A stretch of 42,085 bases of DNA from Lujinxingia litoralis (GCF_003260125.1 NZ_QHKO01000016.1:1-42085); one strand, 5' to 3'; counted from the stretch's first letter, positions 24,778-34,345 are shown. The notes: generated by a model from the sequence alone, not told the origin. Translations and numbers: made by a program.

Positions 24778-27753
24778 TCAGTCGATCTCGGGGGCGAATC
24801 CGCGCCGCATGGTGTTCTCCACCACCACGCGCGGATTCATAAAGTGCAGCAGGTAATCGGGCCCGCCGGCCTTGGTGCCGGCCCCCGAGAGCTTAAAGCC
24901 GCCAAAGGGGTTGCGGTAGACCAGCGCCCCGGTGATGCCGCGGTTGATGTAGAGGTTGCCCACCGCAAACTCCCGGCGCGCCCGGGCGATATTGCTGGGG
25001 CTACGGCTGTAGACCCCACCGGTGAGGGCAAAACGGGTGCTGTTGGCCATGGCGAGCGCCTGATCAAAGCTCTCGGCCTTCATCAACGCGAGCACCGGTC
25101 CGAAGATCTCCTCCTGGGCCAGGCGATGCTCCGGGGTGATGCCCTCGATGACGGTGGGCCCCACGTAGTAGCCCTGGCTCTCGGGAACCTCGCGCTGCAC
25201 GAGCACTCGCCCCTCATCGCGCCCCAGGGCGATGTAGCGCTCGATGCTGGCCTTGGCCTGCGCGTCGACCACCGGGCCAATTTTGGTGCCGGGCTCAGCG
25301 GGCGGCCCCAGGAGCACGCTCTTAACCGCCTCGACCAGGCGCTCCTTAAAGGCCTCATAGCAGCTCTGATGCACGATAACCCGGCTGCAGGCCGAGCACT
25401 TCTGGCCCTGAAACCCGAAGGCCGAGTGGACCACGCCGGTGACCGCCTCATCGAGATCGGCGTCGGCATCGACGATGATGGCGTTTTTGCCACCCATCTC
25501 ACAGACCACATGCTTCACATGGGCCTGCCCCGGGGCCATCTTCGCGGCTTTCTCCACGATCTGCAGCCCCACCTCCATGCTGCCGGTGAAGGCCACCGTG
25601 TGCACCCGGGCGTCGGTGACCAGCGCCTCGCCAACGACCTCGCCACGGCCGGGCAAAAAGCCGATGACTCCGGGGGGAAAGCCCACCTCGTTGCAGAGGT
25701 TCATCAGCTGCGCGGCGATCACCGAGCTCTGCTCGGCGGGCTTCATGATCACGGCGTTGCCGGTGACGGCGGCCGCCATCGTCATGCCGGTGAGAATGGC
25801 CAGGGGGAAGTTCCAGGGCGCAATCACCGCGCTCACTCCCCGGGGCACATACATCAACTCGTTAAGCTCGCCGGGCAGCCTCCCCAGGCGCTCGGGGCGC
25901 TCCAGCTCCATGGCCTCCCGGGCGTAATACTCGCAGAAGTCGATGGCCTCGCAGACATCGCCGTCGGCCTCTCGCCAGGTCTTACCGACCTCCCAGACCA
26001 TCCAGGCGGCGAGCTCGTCGCGACGCCGGCGCATGGCCTCGGCTACGGCCAGCACCAGACGAGCGCGCTCCTCGACCGGGGTGGTCGCCCAGCTCTGCTG
26101 TGCCTGACTTGCCGCCTGCAGCGCCTCTTCGGTATCGCGGAGGCTGGCCATCCCCACCTCCCCGACCACCTCGTCGGGGGCGGCCGGGTTGAGGCTCGGC
26201 AAGGTCTCGGTGGCGGGGAGCTCCCGATACGCCACCTGCGCCCCGTAACGCCGCCCGAACATCTTGCGCACCGAGGCCACCGCCTGCGCCATGCGCTCCC
26301 GGTCGCTCTGACGCGCGAAGTCGCGCAGCGGCTCATTGCGGAAGCCGGTGGCATTGAGGCTCGTGATCTCGGGCTCCGCCCCCGGCGCCGGCGCCCCGTC
26401 AAGCGGGCCGGGCGCGGCCAGCAGGCGCTCGATCGACTCCCCCTCCACAAAGCTCATGCGCAGCCAGCTCTCGTTGGAGGTGTTCTCCAGCAGGCGCCGC
26501 ACCAGGTAGGCCATCCCCGGGATCATCTCCCCGATGGGCACATAGTCGCGCAGGCGATACCCCATCCCCTGCACCGCGGCCTTCATCGGCTCGGCCATGC
26601 CGTAGAGCATCTGAAACTCGATCTGGCTCTTATCGAGGCGGCAGGCGTTGGCGTAGGCCATGGCAAAGGCGATGCTGCGCACGTTATGCGAGGCGATCGC
26701 CGCGCGGAGCACCCGGTGGTTGTCCAACAGGACCTGCGTGCAACGCTCGTAGGACTGGTCGGTCTCCCACTTCTTCTTGAACACCGGACAGGGCCAGCCC
26801 TCCTGCTCGGCCAGGATGGTCTCGTAGTCCCAGTAGGCCCCCTTGACCAGGCGTACGGTCACCGGCGCGCCCCGCTTCTTGGCCCACTTGGCCAGCGCCT
26901 TTAAGTCCTCTTCGCAGTCGCGGAGGTAGGCCTGGGCCACGATTCCGGCGTGCTCAAACCCTTTGAACTCCGGCTCCTCCAGCAGGCTCTTAAAGACGGC
27001 AAAGGTCAGGTCTTTATAGCGGTACTGCTCAACATCCAGGTTGATGAACGCGCCTTTATCGCGCGCCAGGGCAAAGAGCGGACGCAGCCGCTCCTTAACG
27101 CCCTCCACGCTCCCCAGGGGATCGATGGGGTCGAGCTGGCTGAAGAGCGACGAGATCTTCACCGAGACGTTGACCCGGGGCACGCGCCCGAACTTCGCCT
27201 GCTCCAGAGTGGGATTGGCCGGCCAGGCCGACGACTTCGCGCTGAGCGTCTCCAGGATCTCCACGTAACGCTCAAAATACTCTCCGGCCTCGGCCTCGCT
27301 GACCGTGGCCTCCCCCAGCAGGTCCAACGTAAAGCAGAGCCCCTGCGCCCACATCTGCTCCAGGGTGGGCAGCGCCTCCTCGGCGTTGGTCCCGGCGATG
27401 AAGCGCTCGGCCATGCCCACAATCTGCTTCTCGATCTGCCCGGCGGCCATCCTGGCAATGCGACTCTCGGGTTTGACCTTGGAGAGCCCCCACTGAAAGC
27501 TCGAGGGGAAGTTCTGCTCGGGGCGGCAGAAATACTCCTGAAGGTGCTCGGCCACCTGCACATGATCGCTGAGCGTGGGGAAGACGTCGACAAAGCGGAA
27601 CATCTCCACTTTGAAGGCCTCATCCTTCATCGACCAGTCCATCATCTTTCCGCTCCAGTAATCCTTGCGGAAGACCGAGGGGGACTGCCCCTGCATGCGA
27701 TCAAAGATCTCGCGCCCCAGGCGCACGACGTCCTTCTCGTTAGCTCGAGCCAT
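24778..27753 (-). CDS. putA: Bifunctional proline dehydrogenase / glutamate-semialdehyde dehydrogenase
   Basis: This 991-residue enzyme oxidises proline to glutamate in two steps: an FAD-dependent proline dehydrogenase barrel (about residues 60-450, with VSVKISSL, NLDVEQYRYK, RLVKGAYWDYE and the substrate-site segment YVPIGEMIPGMAYLVRRLLENTSNES) and an NAD-dependent aldehyde dehydrogenase (about 520-970, with APWNFPLAI, the general-base Glu in CEMGGKNAI and the catalytic Cys in GFQGQKCSACSRVI). It lacks the N-terminal ribbon-helix-helix of E. coli PutA and so is the short, non-regulatory type. The ATG at 27753 is preferred (TGGAG upstream); an upstream in-frame start adds a non-conserved leader. 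Its own terminator follows. Confidence 0.96.
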   Translation of the reverse strand: MARANEKDVVRLGREIFDRMQGQSPSVFRKDYWSGKMMDWSMKDEAFKVEMFRFVDVFPTLSDHVQVAEHLQEYFCRPEQNFPSSFQWGLSKVKPESRIARMAAGQIEKQIVGMAERFIAGTNAEEALPTLEQMWAQGLCFTLDLLGEATVSEAEAGEYFERYVEILETLSAKSSAWPANPTLEQAKFGRVPRVNVSVKISSLFSQLDPIDPLGSVEGVKERLRPLFALARDKGAFINLDVEQYRYKDLTFAVFKSLLEEPEFKGFEHAGIVAQAYLRDCEEDLKALAKWAKKRGAPVTVRLVKGAYWDYETILAEQEGWPCPVFKKKWETDQSYERCTQVLLDNHRVLRAAIASHNVRSIAFAMAYANACRLDKSQIEFQMLYGMAEPMKAAVQGMGYRLRDYVPIGEMIPGMAYLVRRLLENTSNESWLRMSFVEGESIERLLAAPGPLDGAPAPGAEPEITSLNATGFRNEPLRDFARQSDRERMAQAVASVRKMFGRRYGAQVAYRELPATETLPSLNPAAPDEVVGEVGMASLRDTEEALQAASQAQQSWATTPVEERARLVLAVAEAMRRRRDELAAWMVWEVGKTWREADGDVCEAIDFCEYYAREAMELERPERLGRLPGELNELMYVPRGVSAVIAPWNFPLAILTGMTMAAAVTGNAVIMKPAEQSSVIAAQLMNLCNEVGFPPGVIGFLPGRGEVVGEALVTDARVHTVAFTGSMEVGLQIVEKAAKMAPGQAHVKHVVCEMGGKNAIIVDADADLDEAVTGVVHSAFGFQGQKCSACSRVIVHQSCYEAFKERLVEAVKSVLLGPPAEPGTKIGPVVDAQAKASIERYIALGRDEGRVLVQREVPESQGYYVGPTVIEGITPEHRLAQEEIFGPVLALMKAESFDQALAMANSTRFALTGGVYSRSPSNIARARREFAVGNLYINRGITGALVYRNPFGGFKLSGAGTKAGGPDYLLHFMNPRVVVENTMRRGFAPEID

Positions 27754-27975
27754 TACCAACTCCAGGCAGAGGGGAACACAGGTTGTGAGGGCCGATCTGA
27801 GCGGGCCGGAACCGGCCGCGAAAGCGGGCGCCGACGAGCTCTCCAGCGGGAGGGAAGCGGGAGTCCGCGGCGCTGCTAAGATTGTCCGCAACCCCTTGTT
27901 TGGCAACACCTTTTGCACAGCAAAATATGACGCAGCGCATCACCCCCTGGCCCCCCCTTCAGATGACGCGGCGCA

Positions 27976-29265
27976 TCACAACTCGGTCAGCCACTGCCCC
28001 GAAGGCGCCACGTGAATCGGGGCCTCCAGCCCCGCCTTCTGCAGAGCCCGGCGCAGCGCGTGGCGACTCCCATCGGCCGCATGCACCAGGGCAATCGCGC
28101 GGGGCTGGAGCAACTCAGCCACCGCCAGGAGCTGCCAGCGCAACGCGTGGGTGGGAAGGTGCACATGCACCACCCGGGCGCCGGCCTGCTCCGGGGTGCC
28201 GGCCCGGCGCAGGAGTTTGCCGGCCGGACTGGAGCGGTGGGCGCGGTTGACCACCACCACGGTGCCGCGCGGGTCTTTGGCGACGCGTGGCAGCAGGGCG
28301 CCGGCGGTGGTGCCCCGCTGAAACTGGTCCCCCACCGCCAGCACCACCCCGCCGGCCTCCAGATGCTGCGTCAGCTGCCGGCGCTCCCCGTAGCGCACCG
28401 ACTGCAGGGCTGCGCGCGCCTCTTCTGAAGCCAGCTGACGGCCATACACCTCCACGACCTCCCGGGCGTAGGCATCGACCAGCAGCTCGCCAGGCGACGC
28501 CAGCGCGCGCACCAGAATCGCCGCCAGCTCGGCGGCCTCTCCCAGCGCGGCCGCCCCCACCAGCAGCGCCCCCCGGCGCTCCGAGAGCACGCCGCCGAGG
28601 CGCTCGACCTCCTGGTCGTACTCCACCGCGTCCAGCGCCTTCTGCGTGGCCAGCGTGGCCTCCATCACCACCAGATCCAGCGCGCCGGGCGCCACCCGGG
28701 GCAGACTCGCCCCTTGAAGCAGCGCCTGGGCGTGGGTGCAAAAATCCGCGGTGTAGAGCATCCGCCAGGGGCCCTCGGCGCCCTCGACCTCGACCATCGC
28801 CATAGCCGCCCCGGCCATATGACCGGCCTCCAACGCGGTGAGCGTCACCCCCGGGGCCACCGCCACCGGCACCCGCCAGGGCGCCACCCGGGCGCGGCGA
28901 GCGATGGCCTCGGCCCGGGCCCGCACCACGCCCTGCGAGACCAGCGCAAAGGGCAAGAGCGCCTTCGTGGGCGCGCTCATCCACACCGGCACCTGCGGCC
29001 AGCGCTGCACCAGCTCCGCAAGCGCCCCCACATGATCGGCATGCACATGGCTCACCCACACAGCCTGCGGCGCCTCTCCCACCCCGGACCCCTCCCGACC
29101 AAACGCCTCAAGCCAGTCGGCCGGCCCCGAGACCTTCCCACAGTCCAGGAGCAGCCCCGCCGCTGCCCCCGTCCCCACCAGGTGCGCGTTGGGCTCCCGG
29201 GCGCTGGCCCCGCTCAATGAAATGAAGCCAGGGATCGAATGTGTTGGGCTTGAGTGTTCGTTCAT
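27976..29265 (-). CDS. Metallo-beta-lactamase-fold, beta-CASP-like protein
   Basis: This 429-residue soluble protein has the metal motif HVHADHVG (about residue 94, H-x-H-x-D-H), a second His in EAGHMAGAA and the metal-bridging Asp region YTADFC. The order and the later segments (DLVVMEATLATQKALD, GALLVGAAALGEAAELAAILV, and the C-terminal ALVHAADGSRHAL) fit beta-CASP hydrolases, the group that contains RNA-processing nucleases and CPSF-73 relatives. It is more divergent than RNase J. The substrate is unknown. The ATG at 29265 has GGAG about 12 nt upstream. It is divergent from the TPR gene, with only 51 nt between them. Confidence 0.75.
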   Translation of the reverse strand: MNEHSSPTHSIPGFISLSGASAREPNAHLVGTGAAAGLLLDCGKVSGPADWLEAFGREGSGVGEAPQAVWVSHVHADHVGALAELVQRWPQVPVWMSAPTKALLPFALVSQGVVRARAEAIARRARVAPWRVPVAVAPGVTLTALEAGHMAGAAMAMVEVEGAEGPWRMLYTADFCTHAQALLQGASLPRVAPGALDLVVMEATLATQKALDAVEYDQEVERLGGVLSERRGALLVGAAALGEAAELAAILVRALASPGELLVDAYAREVVEVYGRQLASEEARAALQSVRYGERRQLTQHLEAGGVVLAVGDQFQRGTTAGALLPRVAKDPRGTVVVVNRAHRSSPAGKLLRRAGTPEQAGARVVHVHLPTHALRWQLLAVAELLQPRAIALVHAADGSRHALRRALQKAGLEAPIHVAPSGQWLTEL

Positions 29266-29316
29266 CGGCGTCTACGCTCCGGGACCTTGCCCGGCTGATC
29301 TTCTGCAGGAGCTCGC

Positions 29317-29952
29317 ATGACCTCTGGTGGTCGCTTGAACATCGATCTGAAGCGCGGCGCAATCCCGCTCTCCATCTTCATTCTGATGGTACTCCACTAC
29401 GGCCTCAAAGCGCCGCTGTGGGTGCTGGGGCTCTTCTCGCTGTGGATCCCGCTGGTGTACATCGTCAAGCCCTGGTACCTGCGCCGGCGCTGGGAGGCTT
29501 TCGACCGCACCTTTACCCAGTCCTTTCAGCGCGGCAAGCACCGCGAACTCTTGCAGGCCTATCGCAAAGAGTGGTTTCTGCGACGCTTCGGCCCTCAGGC
29601 CGACATGCTGAGCAAGCTCGGCCTGATCTACAGCGCGATGGGCAAGTACCGCGAGGCCGAACACGCCCTGGAGCAGGCCCTCGACGCGATGGGCTCTCCC
29701 GGCCCGCAGCAGCTCTACTTCAACCTGGCCAACGTGAAGTTCGAGCTGGGCAAGTTTGACGACGCCATGCAGATCTACCTCTCGTTGCGCAGCAACTCCC
29801 CCTACCAGCGGGCCGCCCGCACCCAGATGGCTCTCATCGATCTGCAAAAGGGCGCCCGGGTCGAACAGGCACGCTCCTTCCTGGAGAGTGAGCTGCCCCG
29901 GGCCTCGGGACCGATGCGCGAACGCATCGACCGCGCACTGGCCCGCCACTGA
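29317..29952 (+). CDS. Membrane-anchored TPR protein
   Basis: This 211-residue protein has two hydrophobic segments near the N-terminus (about 13-30 and 33-50: IPLSIFILMVLHYGLKA, LWVLGLFSLWIPLVYIV) and then TPR-like helices (LSKLGLIYSAMGKYREAEHALEQAL, LYFNLANVKFELGKFDDAMQIYLSL, ERIDRALAR). The TPR domain is likely cytoplasmic and a protein-interaction scaffold. The start at 29317 has AGGAG upstream. No enzyme motif is visible, and the partners are unknown. Confidence 0.8.
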   Translation: MTSGGRLNIDLKRGAIPLSIFILMVLHYGLKAPLWVLGLFSLWIPLVYIVKPWYLRRRWEAFDRTFTQSFQRGKHRELLQAYRKEWFLRRFGPQADMLSKLGLIYSAMGKYREAEHALEQALDAMGSPGPQQLYFNLANVKFELGKFDDAMQIYLSLRSNSPYQRAARTQMALIDLQKGARVEQARSFLESELPRASGPMRERIDRALARH

Positions 29953-30131
29953 GGAGCGCTTCGCTTCTTGCCAATTGGACCGCCGGGCCTATAGTGCCCT
30001 GTGGCGCCTTGCGCGCACGCATCTTGACCTTTTTTAACCCTTGTTCACCAACCCCGCGTGGCGCGGACCTCCGCGTCGGCCGGGGTTTACCCTTGATGGC
30101 TGCCCTGCCCGGGTTTCTCAGGAGTCTCACC

Positions 30132-30311
30132 ATGGCCCGTTCCAAAGATCGCATCTACGACATCCGCACCCTCGACCGTTTCCTGCGCGAGGGCAAAATC
30201 ACCGACGAAGACTACCAGGCGCATCTCGATCAGCTGCCCGACGCCAGCGAAAAAGCCGCCACGGTCGAAGCCGTCTTCGAAGAGAATGTGCTCGAAAAAG
30301 ACGCGGAGTAA
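30132..30311 (+). CDS. Small conserved-looking protein, 59 aa
   Basis: The protein starts MARSKDRIYDIRTLDRFLREG and is predicted to be two or three charged helices. The ATG at 30132 has CAGGAG at good distance, and codon use is like that of its neighbours, which supports a real gene. Its stop is followed by a terminator. The function is not recognised; the length and the KDRIYD..TLDRFL-x-x-GKIT-x-x-DY motif suggest a small adaptor or regulatory protein. Confidence 0.75.
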   Translation: MARSKDRIYDIRTLDRFLREGKITDEDYQAHLDQLPDASEKAATVEAVFEENVLEKDAE

Positions 30312-30327
30312 TACAGCGCGCTCGGTG

Positions 30328-30360
30328 GACGCCGCCCAAAGGCGGCGTCCCTTTTCTTTT
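30328..30360 (+). terminator. Rho-independent terminator
   Basis: A 9-bp stem GACGCCGCC/GGCGGCGTC with a CAAA loop is followed by CCTTTTCTTTT, 16 nt after the small gene. Confidence 0.85.
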
Positions 30361-30397
30361 CTACCGGTGGCAATCCCGCAGTACCCCGGAGGTAGCG

Positions 30398-30778
30398 ATG
30401 GCCGATCACGACGATCTCAACGGTGGCAAATCCGAAGGCGATGCCGCAAAGAAGGCCGCCCAATCCGGCCCCAGAGTCACCCCGCTGGGCGGCAACACCG
30501 GCGTGCACATCGCATCGGCCTCGGACGATGAAGCGCTGGAGATCGATTTTGGCGGCTTCATTCTCAGCCTGGGCACCAGCTGCATGGTCAATCTGGGCAA
30601 GTACCCCAACCCGGAGACCGGCAAGCTGGAGCTCGACCTCGATGCGGCCCGGCAGGTGATCCACATCCTGCAAATGCTTCAACAAAAGACCCGCGGCAAC
30701 CTCGAAGACGACGAGGCGCAGCTTTTGCGCACCCTGGTCTACGACCTGAAGATGGTCTACGTGGAGGTCAAAGGGTGA
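30398..30778 (+). CDS. DUF1844 family protein
   Basis: This 126-residue cytosolic protein has the DUF1844 core IDFGGFILSLGTSCMVNLGK (about 48-67), followed by the helical ARQVIHILQMLQQKTRGNLEDDEAQLL and a C-terminal LVYDLKMVYVEV, all standard for the family. The N-terminal 40 residues are low-complexity and polar. The function of DUF1844 is unknown; its genes are frequent in deltaproteobacteria. The ATG at 30398 has GGAGG upstream. Its stop overlaps the GTG start of the protease gene by GTGA, so the two are translationally coupled. Confidence 0.9.
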   Translation: MADHDDLNGGKSEGDAAKKAAQSGPRVTPLGGNTGVHIASASDDEALEIDFGGFILSLGTSCMVNLGKYPNPETGKLELDLDAARQVIHILQMLQQKTRGNLEDDEAQLLRTLVYDLKMVYVEVKG

Positions 30779-31881
30779 AGCAGGCCGGGGCACCATCGCG
30801 CCGGGTCGGCGGCCGGCTCCTCGTTGCCGCCGCCCTGCTCCTGGCCTCCTGTCAGCCTTCGCCCGATACGCCCTCCTCGCCGGCCGCCGGCGAAGCCGCT
30901 CCCCCGCAAAACGCCCCCGCGCTGGCCGCTCCTCCCGACTTCTCGCAGCTGGTCGGGGAGGCCCGTCCGGCGGTGGTCAACATCTACACCCGCACCCGGG
31001 TGCCCACCCCGCGCTCGCCAGTATCGCCGCCGGGCATCGTCCCCCCCGAGCGCGAACAGCAGAGCCTGGGCTCGGGCTTTATCTTCGATGCCGCCGGGCT
31101 GGTTCTGACCAACGAACACGTCATCCGCGACGCCACCCAGATCTCAGTGCGCCTGCTCGACGAGCGGGTCTTTGAGGCCGAGGTCGTCGGCAGCGACCCG
31201 CAGACCGACGTCGCCGTCCTGCGCCTACGCCACACCGAGGAGCTGCCCACCGTCAGCCTGGCCGACTCCGACGCCCTCCAGGTCGGACAGTGGGTGGTGG
31301 CCATCGGCAACCCCCTGGGGCTCTCCAGCACGGTGACCGCCGGCATCGCCAGCGCCACCGGCCGCCAGGTGCTCCCCCCCGGCGGGCAGCTGCGCTACCA
31401 GGATTTCATCCAGACCGACGCCTCCATCAACCCGGGCAACTCCGGCGGGCCGCTGCTCAATGTGCAGGGCCAGGTCGTGGGCATCTGCACCGCCGTCGTC
31501 GCGCAGGGCCAGGGGCTGGGGTTTGCCATCCCCATCAACATGGTCAAGACCATCCTGCCGGCGCTTATCGAAGAGGGCAAAGTCTCCCGCTCCTGGCTGG
31601 GCATCTACGTCGACGAGGTCCCCGCCGCGCTACGACGAGAGCTCGACCTTCCCGAGGGCGGCGCCCTCATCACCCGGGTGATTCCCGGGGGCCCCGGCCA
31701 CACCGCCGGGCTGCAGCCCGGCGACATCATTACCACGATCGCCGAGCAAGACGTCTCCGACAGCCGCCAGCTCTCCTGGGTCACGTCCAACCTGGGCGTC
31801 GGGCGCACCGTCGAGCTGACCCTTCAGCGCGGCAGCCAGCCGCTCTCTCTGCCCCTGACCCTGGGTGCCCAGCCCGAATAG
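30775..31881 (+). CDS. HtrA/DegP-like serine protease lipoprotein with PDZ domain
   Basis: This 368-residue periplasmic protease starts at GTG 30775. Its lipobox LLASC (Cys near residue 25) indicates a lipid anchor, unusual for DegP-type enzymes, which are normally soluble or have a membrane helix. The trypsin-like triad is complete: His in LTNEHVIRDA, Asp in DPQTDVAVLRL and Ser in NPGNSGGPLLN. One PDZ domain follows (about 275-365: SWLGIYVDEVPAALR, ALITRVIPGGPGHTAGLQPGDIITTI), so it has the DegS-like domain plan. A Pro-rich linker follows the Cys. Likely job: degrading or sensing misfolded envelope proteins. It is coupled to the DUF1844 gene. Confidence 0.92.
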   Translation: MKQAGAPSRRVGGRLLVAAALLLASCQPSPDTPSSPAAGEAAPPQNAPALAAPPDFSQLVGEARPAVVNIYTRTRVPTPRSPVSPPGIVPPEREQQSLGSGFIFDAAGLVLTNEHVIRDATQISVRLLDERVFEAEVVGSDPQTDVAVLRLRHTEELPTVSLADSDALQVGQWVVAIGNPLGLSSTVTAGIASATGRQVLPPGGQLRYQDFIQTDASINPGNSGGPLLNVQGQVVGICTAVVAQGQGLGFAIPINMVKTILPALIEEGKVSRSWLGIYVDEVPAALRRELDLPEGGALITRVIPGGPGHTAGLQPGDIITTIAEQDVSDSRQLSWVTSNLGVGRTVELTLQRGSQPLSLPLTLGAQPE

Positions 31882-32032
31882 CCGGCGGCCAGGGCAGCGA
31901 CCTCCCCAACATCATACCCTTGCGATGCCGCGGCGCGTTCCCACGTTTAGCTCGGGCCTGAATGAATGGGATGACCGCCGCGATTGCCTCCTCTGCCTCG
32001 GAGGCCACGCAGCGAGCCTGGGGAGGCATGAG

Positions 32033-32323
32033 ATGAGCGCATCGACAGGTCGTTTTCCTCACTATCTGGCAGCCAGCTTCGTGGCCACACCGCTGCTTTT
32101 TTTCGCCGCGATGCTCATCATCGGCAAGGGCGCCCCCTTTGGCGTATACCTCTTCATCGCCTGGTCCACCGCCGCCCTGACCAGCGCGCTGAGCTTTGCC
32201 GCCGAGCCCGACGATCTCAGCGCCTTTACCAGCGCCGAACGCCTGGGAGTGATCGCCGGAAACGCGATCATCGCCGCCATGGTCGCCGCCCTGGGCTATC
32301 TGAGCATGGCCCTGACCGGCTGA
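32033..32323 (+). CDS. Small membrane protein, 96 aa
   Basis: Three hydrophobic segments are visible (about 12-27, 34-50 and 70-94: LAASFVATPLLFFAAMLIIG, FGVYLFIAWSTAALTSAL, VIAGNAIIAAMVAALGYLSM), with a short acidic loop between the second and third. The ATG at 32033 has GGGAGG upstream. No family recognised. It lies between the protease gene and the convergent sua5 gene. Confidence 0.7.
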   Translation: MSASTGRFPHYLAASFVATPLLFFAAMLIIGKGAPFGVYLFIAWSTAALTSALSFAAEPDDLSAFTSAERLGVIAGNAIIAAMVAALGYLSMALTG

Positions 32324-32345
32324 GAGCGCCCCGCGCCTCCGGCGC

Positions 32346-33356
32346 TCAATGCGCCGCGCGATCGAGGCGATCTCGAATCGCCTCCCAGGCCGCCTCACCC
32401 GGCGGGGCCTCCACCCAGATCGCATCCACGCCCAGGCGCTCAAGGCGATGCAGCGCGTCGTAAAGACCGGCGGCAAAGCCCGCCGCGTCGCGGGGCAAGA
32501 CCACCGCCACCGCCCCCTCGCAACGCAACGCCTCGCGCACCACACACCCCACACCCTGGCCACGCCCCTGGCGCAGGTCGGCTTCGATCGCCTCCTTCTC
32601 TCGCACCCTCAAGGGCACCCCGGGCGCATAGTGCCGCCGCGCCAGCCCCGGCGACTGCCGGGGCGCGTCTTCGGCCGGGGCCTCCGCCAGGGTATGCACC
32701 TCCCCCACCACCTCCCGCAACGCCTCCAGGCTCACCATCCCCGGACGCAGCAGCACCGGCACCTCGCCAGCCAGGCTCACCACCGTCGACTCCACACCAA
32801 CCTCGGTGGCGCCGCCGTCGATCACCCACCCCACACGCCCTCCCAGGCTCTTCAGCACATGCGCTGCCCGCGTTGGCGAGGTCTGGGTGTAGAGATTGGC
32901 ACTGGGGGCGGCCACCGGCACGCCGGCCTCTTCGAGCAAGGCCCGCGCTACCGGATGCGCCGGTACCCGCAGACCCACGGTATCGAGCCCGGCGCTGACC
33001 GTGGCCACAACCTCCTCCTTACGCGGCACCACCAGCGTGAGCGGCCCCGGCCAAAACGCCTCGGCCAGGCGAGTCGCCTCCTCGGGCCACCGCGCGGCCA
33101 ACGCTTTTGCCGACGCGAGATCGGGCACGTGCACGATCAGCGGGTTGTTGGCCGGCCGCCCCTTCGCCTCGTAGATCTTGGCGATCGCCTCGGCATCCAG
33201 CGCGTTGGCGCCCAGCCCGTAGACCGTCTCGGTCGGAAAGGCCACCAGTTCGCCGCGGCGCAACGCCGCGGCCGGAGCCCTCAGACGCTCGCGCTCCGGC
33301 TGCCCCCGATCGACCACCACCACCTGCGGAGTTTCACTGCCCTTCTGTGTGCTCAT
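32346..33356 (-). CDS. L-threonylcarbamoyladenylate synthase (Sua5 type)
   Basis: This 336-residue enzyme makes threonylcarbamoyl-AMP from threonine, bicarbonate and ATP, the first step of t6A synthesis at position 37 of ANN-decoding tRNAs. The YrdC core (about 25-220) has FPTETVYGLGANA, KGRPANNPLIVHV, FWPGPLTLVV, VGLRVPAHP, AAPSANLYTQTSPT, VDGG-like IDGGATEVGVESTVV and LLRPGMVS. The extra C-terminal domain (SPGLARRHYAPGVPL..., about 240-336) makes it the long Sua5 form instead of TsaC. Its start overlaps the stop of the upstream HAD gene by 4 nt (ATGA), so both are in one operon. Confidence 0.93.
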   Translation of the reverse strand: MSTQKGSETPQVVVVDRGQPERERLRAPAAALRRGELVAFPTETVYGLGANALDAEAIAKIYEAKGRPANNPLIVHVPDLASAKALAARWPEEATRLAEAFWPGPLTLVVPRKEEVVATVSAGLDTVGLRVPAHPVARALLEEAGVPVAAPSANLYTQTSPTRAAHVLKSLGGRVGWVIDGGATEVGVESTVVSLAGEVPVLLRPGMVSLEALREVVGEVHTLAEAPAEDAPRQSPGLARRHYAPGVPLRVREKEAIEADLRQGRGQGVGCVVREALRCEGAVAVVLPRDAAGFAAGLYDALHRLERLGVDAIWVEAPPGEAAWEAIRDRLDRAAH

Positions 33357-34345
33357 CTCGCCACCACAGGCTCTACGCCTCTCAATACGTCCAACGCCTT
33401 CAACGCCACCTCGGGCGCCTCCATATCAAGTGCGTCTCGCTCCTGCATCATAAACCCACGCCCCGGCCCCTCGCGCCTTAAGAGCGCATCGCCCTTATCC
33501 ATCACCAGCGCGTGCTCGGCATCACAGAGCATCTCAAAGTCGGTACCGGCATCGCCCACCGCCAGCCAGGGCCGCCGTCCGATCACCTCCTTGATCGCCT
33601 CGACCTTCCCCTCCCGAAAGAGCACCGGCCGAGCCGTGCGCGAGCTGAGGCGCTCCCCGTCGAGCTCCACCCGATTGCCGATCACCTGCTCCGGCGCCAC
33701 GCCCAGCAGCTGCGCAAACACCCGCACCGTCCACACATTGGTGGCCGAGACCACCCAGACCTCGGCGCCGGCCCGACGCAGTGCCTCCATCAACCCGCGC
33801 ACCTGGGAGACCACGCGCACGCCGCGCGCGATCCGCACCTCTTCGCCGCGCCCGCTAAAGCGACACTCATCGCGCAACTCTCGGCGCAGCTCGCCAGCGA
33901 TCGCCTCCACCGTGTAGGCCTCCATCTCCGCCGGGCTCAACCCCACATGCAAACGTACCGCCCACTCGTAGCAGGCCCGCTTGCCCAGCCGCTCCAGCCG
34001 CCGCCCGTAAAGCGCCCCCATCTCGGCCAGATAGCGCGCATAACGCGGGTCGGCCTCACGCGCCTGCTCGCCCATCGCCCGCAGCGCCTGACTCAACATC
34101 CGCAGCTCGTCACGCCCCTCCTCCGGGTGCACCAGCTCCCAGAACGCCTCCAGATCGTAGCGGTAGGCCACCCGGTCGATCAGATAATGCGAGTAGAGCT
34201 CCCCGATATCCCCCACGATGCAGGTGTTATCAAAATCGAACACCGCCACCTGCCCGGCCGCCCCCGCCAGCACCTGACTCAGGCGCCGGGCGATCGAGGC
34301 TTCAAAACCGGCGGGCACCCCGCCCGGCTGCGCTTGTCCTTGCAT
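33353..34345 (-). CDS. HAD-superfamily phosphatase (SerB-like)
   Basis: This 330-residue protein has HAD motif I FDFDNTCIVGD (D-x-D-x-T, about residue 32), motif II VVSATN, and motif III/IV Lys-containing EVIGRRPWLAVGDAGTDFEML (GD-x-x-x-D). The order and the all-helical cap between motifs I and II match phosphoserine-phosphatase-like HAD hydrolases. The substrate is not shown by the sequence. The ATG at 34345 is chosen for the GAAGGAGAG site; an upstream in-frame start adds a basic non-conserved leader. It overlaps the sua5 gene by 4 nt, which suggests co-expression but not a shared pathway. Confidence 0.85.
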   Translation of the reverse strand: MQGQAQPGGVPAGFEASIARRLSQVLAGAAGQVAVFDFDNTCIVGDIGELYSHYLIDRVAYRYDLEAFWELVHPEEGRDELRMLSQALRAMGEQAREADPRYARYLAEMGALYGRRLERLGKRACYEWAVRLHVGLSPAEMEAYTVEAIAGELRRELRDECRFSGRGEEVRIARGVRVVSQVRGLMEALRRAGAEVWVVSATNVWTVRVFAQLLGVAPEQVIGNRVELDGERLSSRTARPVLFREGKVEAIKEVIGRRPWLAVGDAGTDFEMLCDAEHALVMDKGDALLRREGPGRGFMMQERDALDMEAPEVALKALDVLRGVEPVVAR

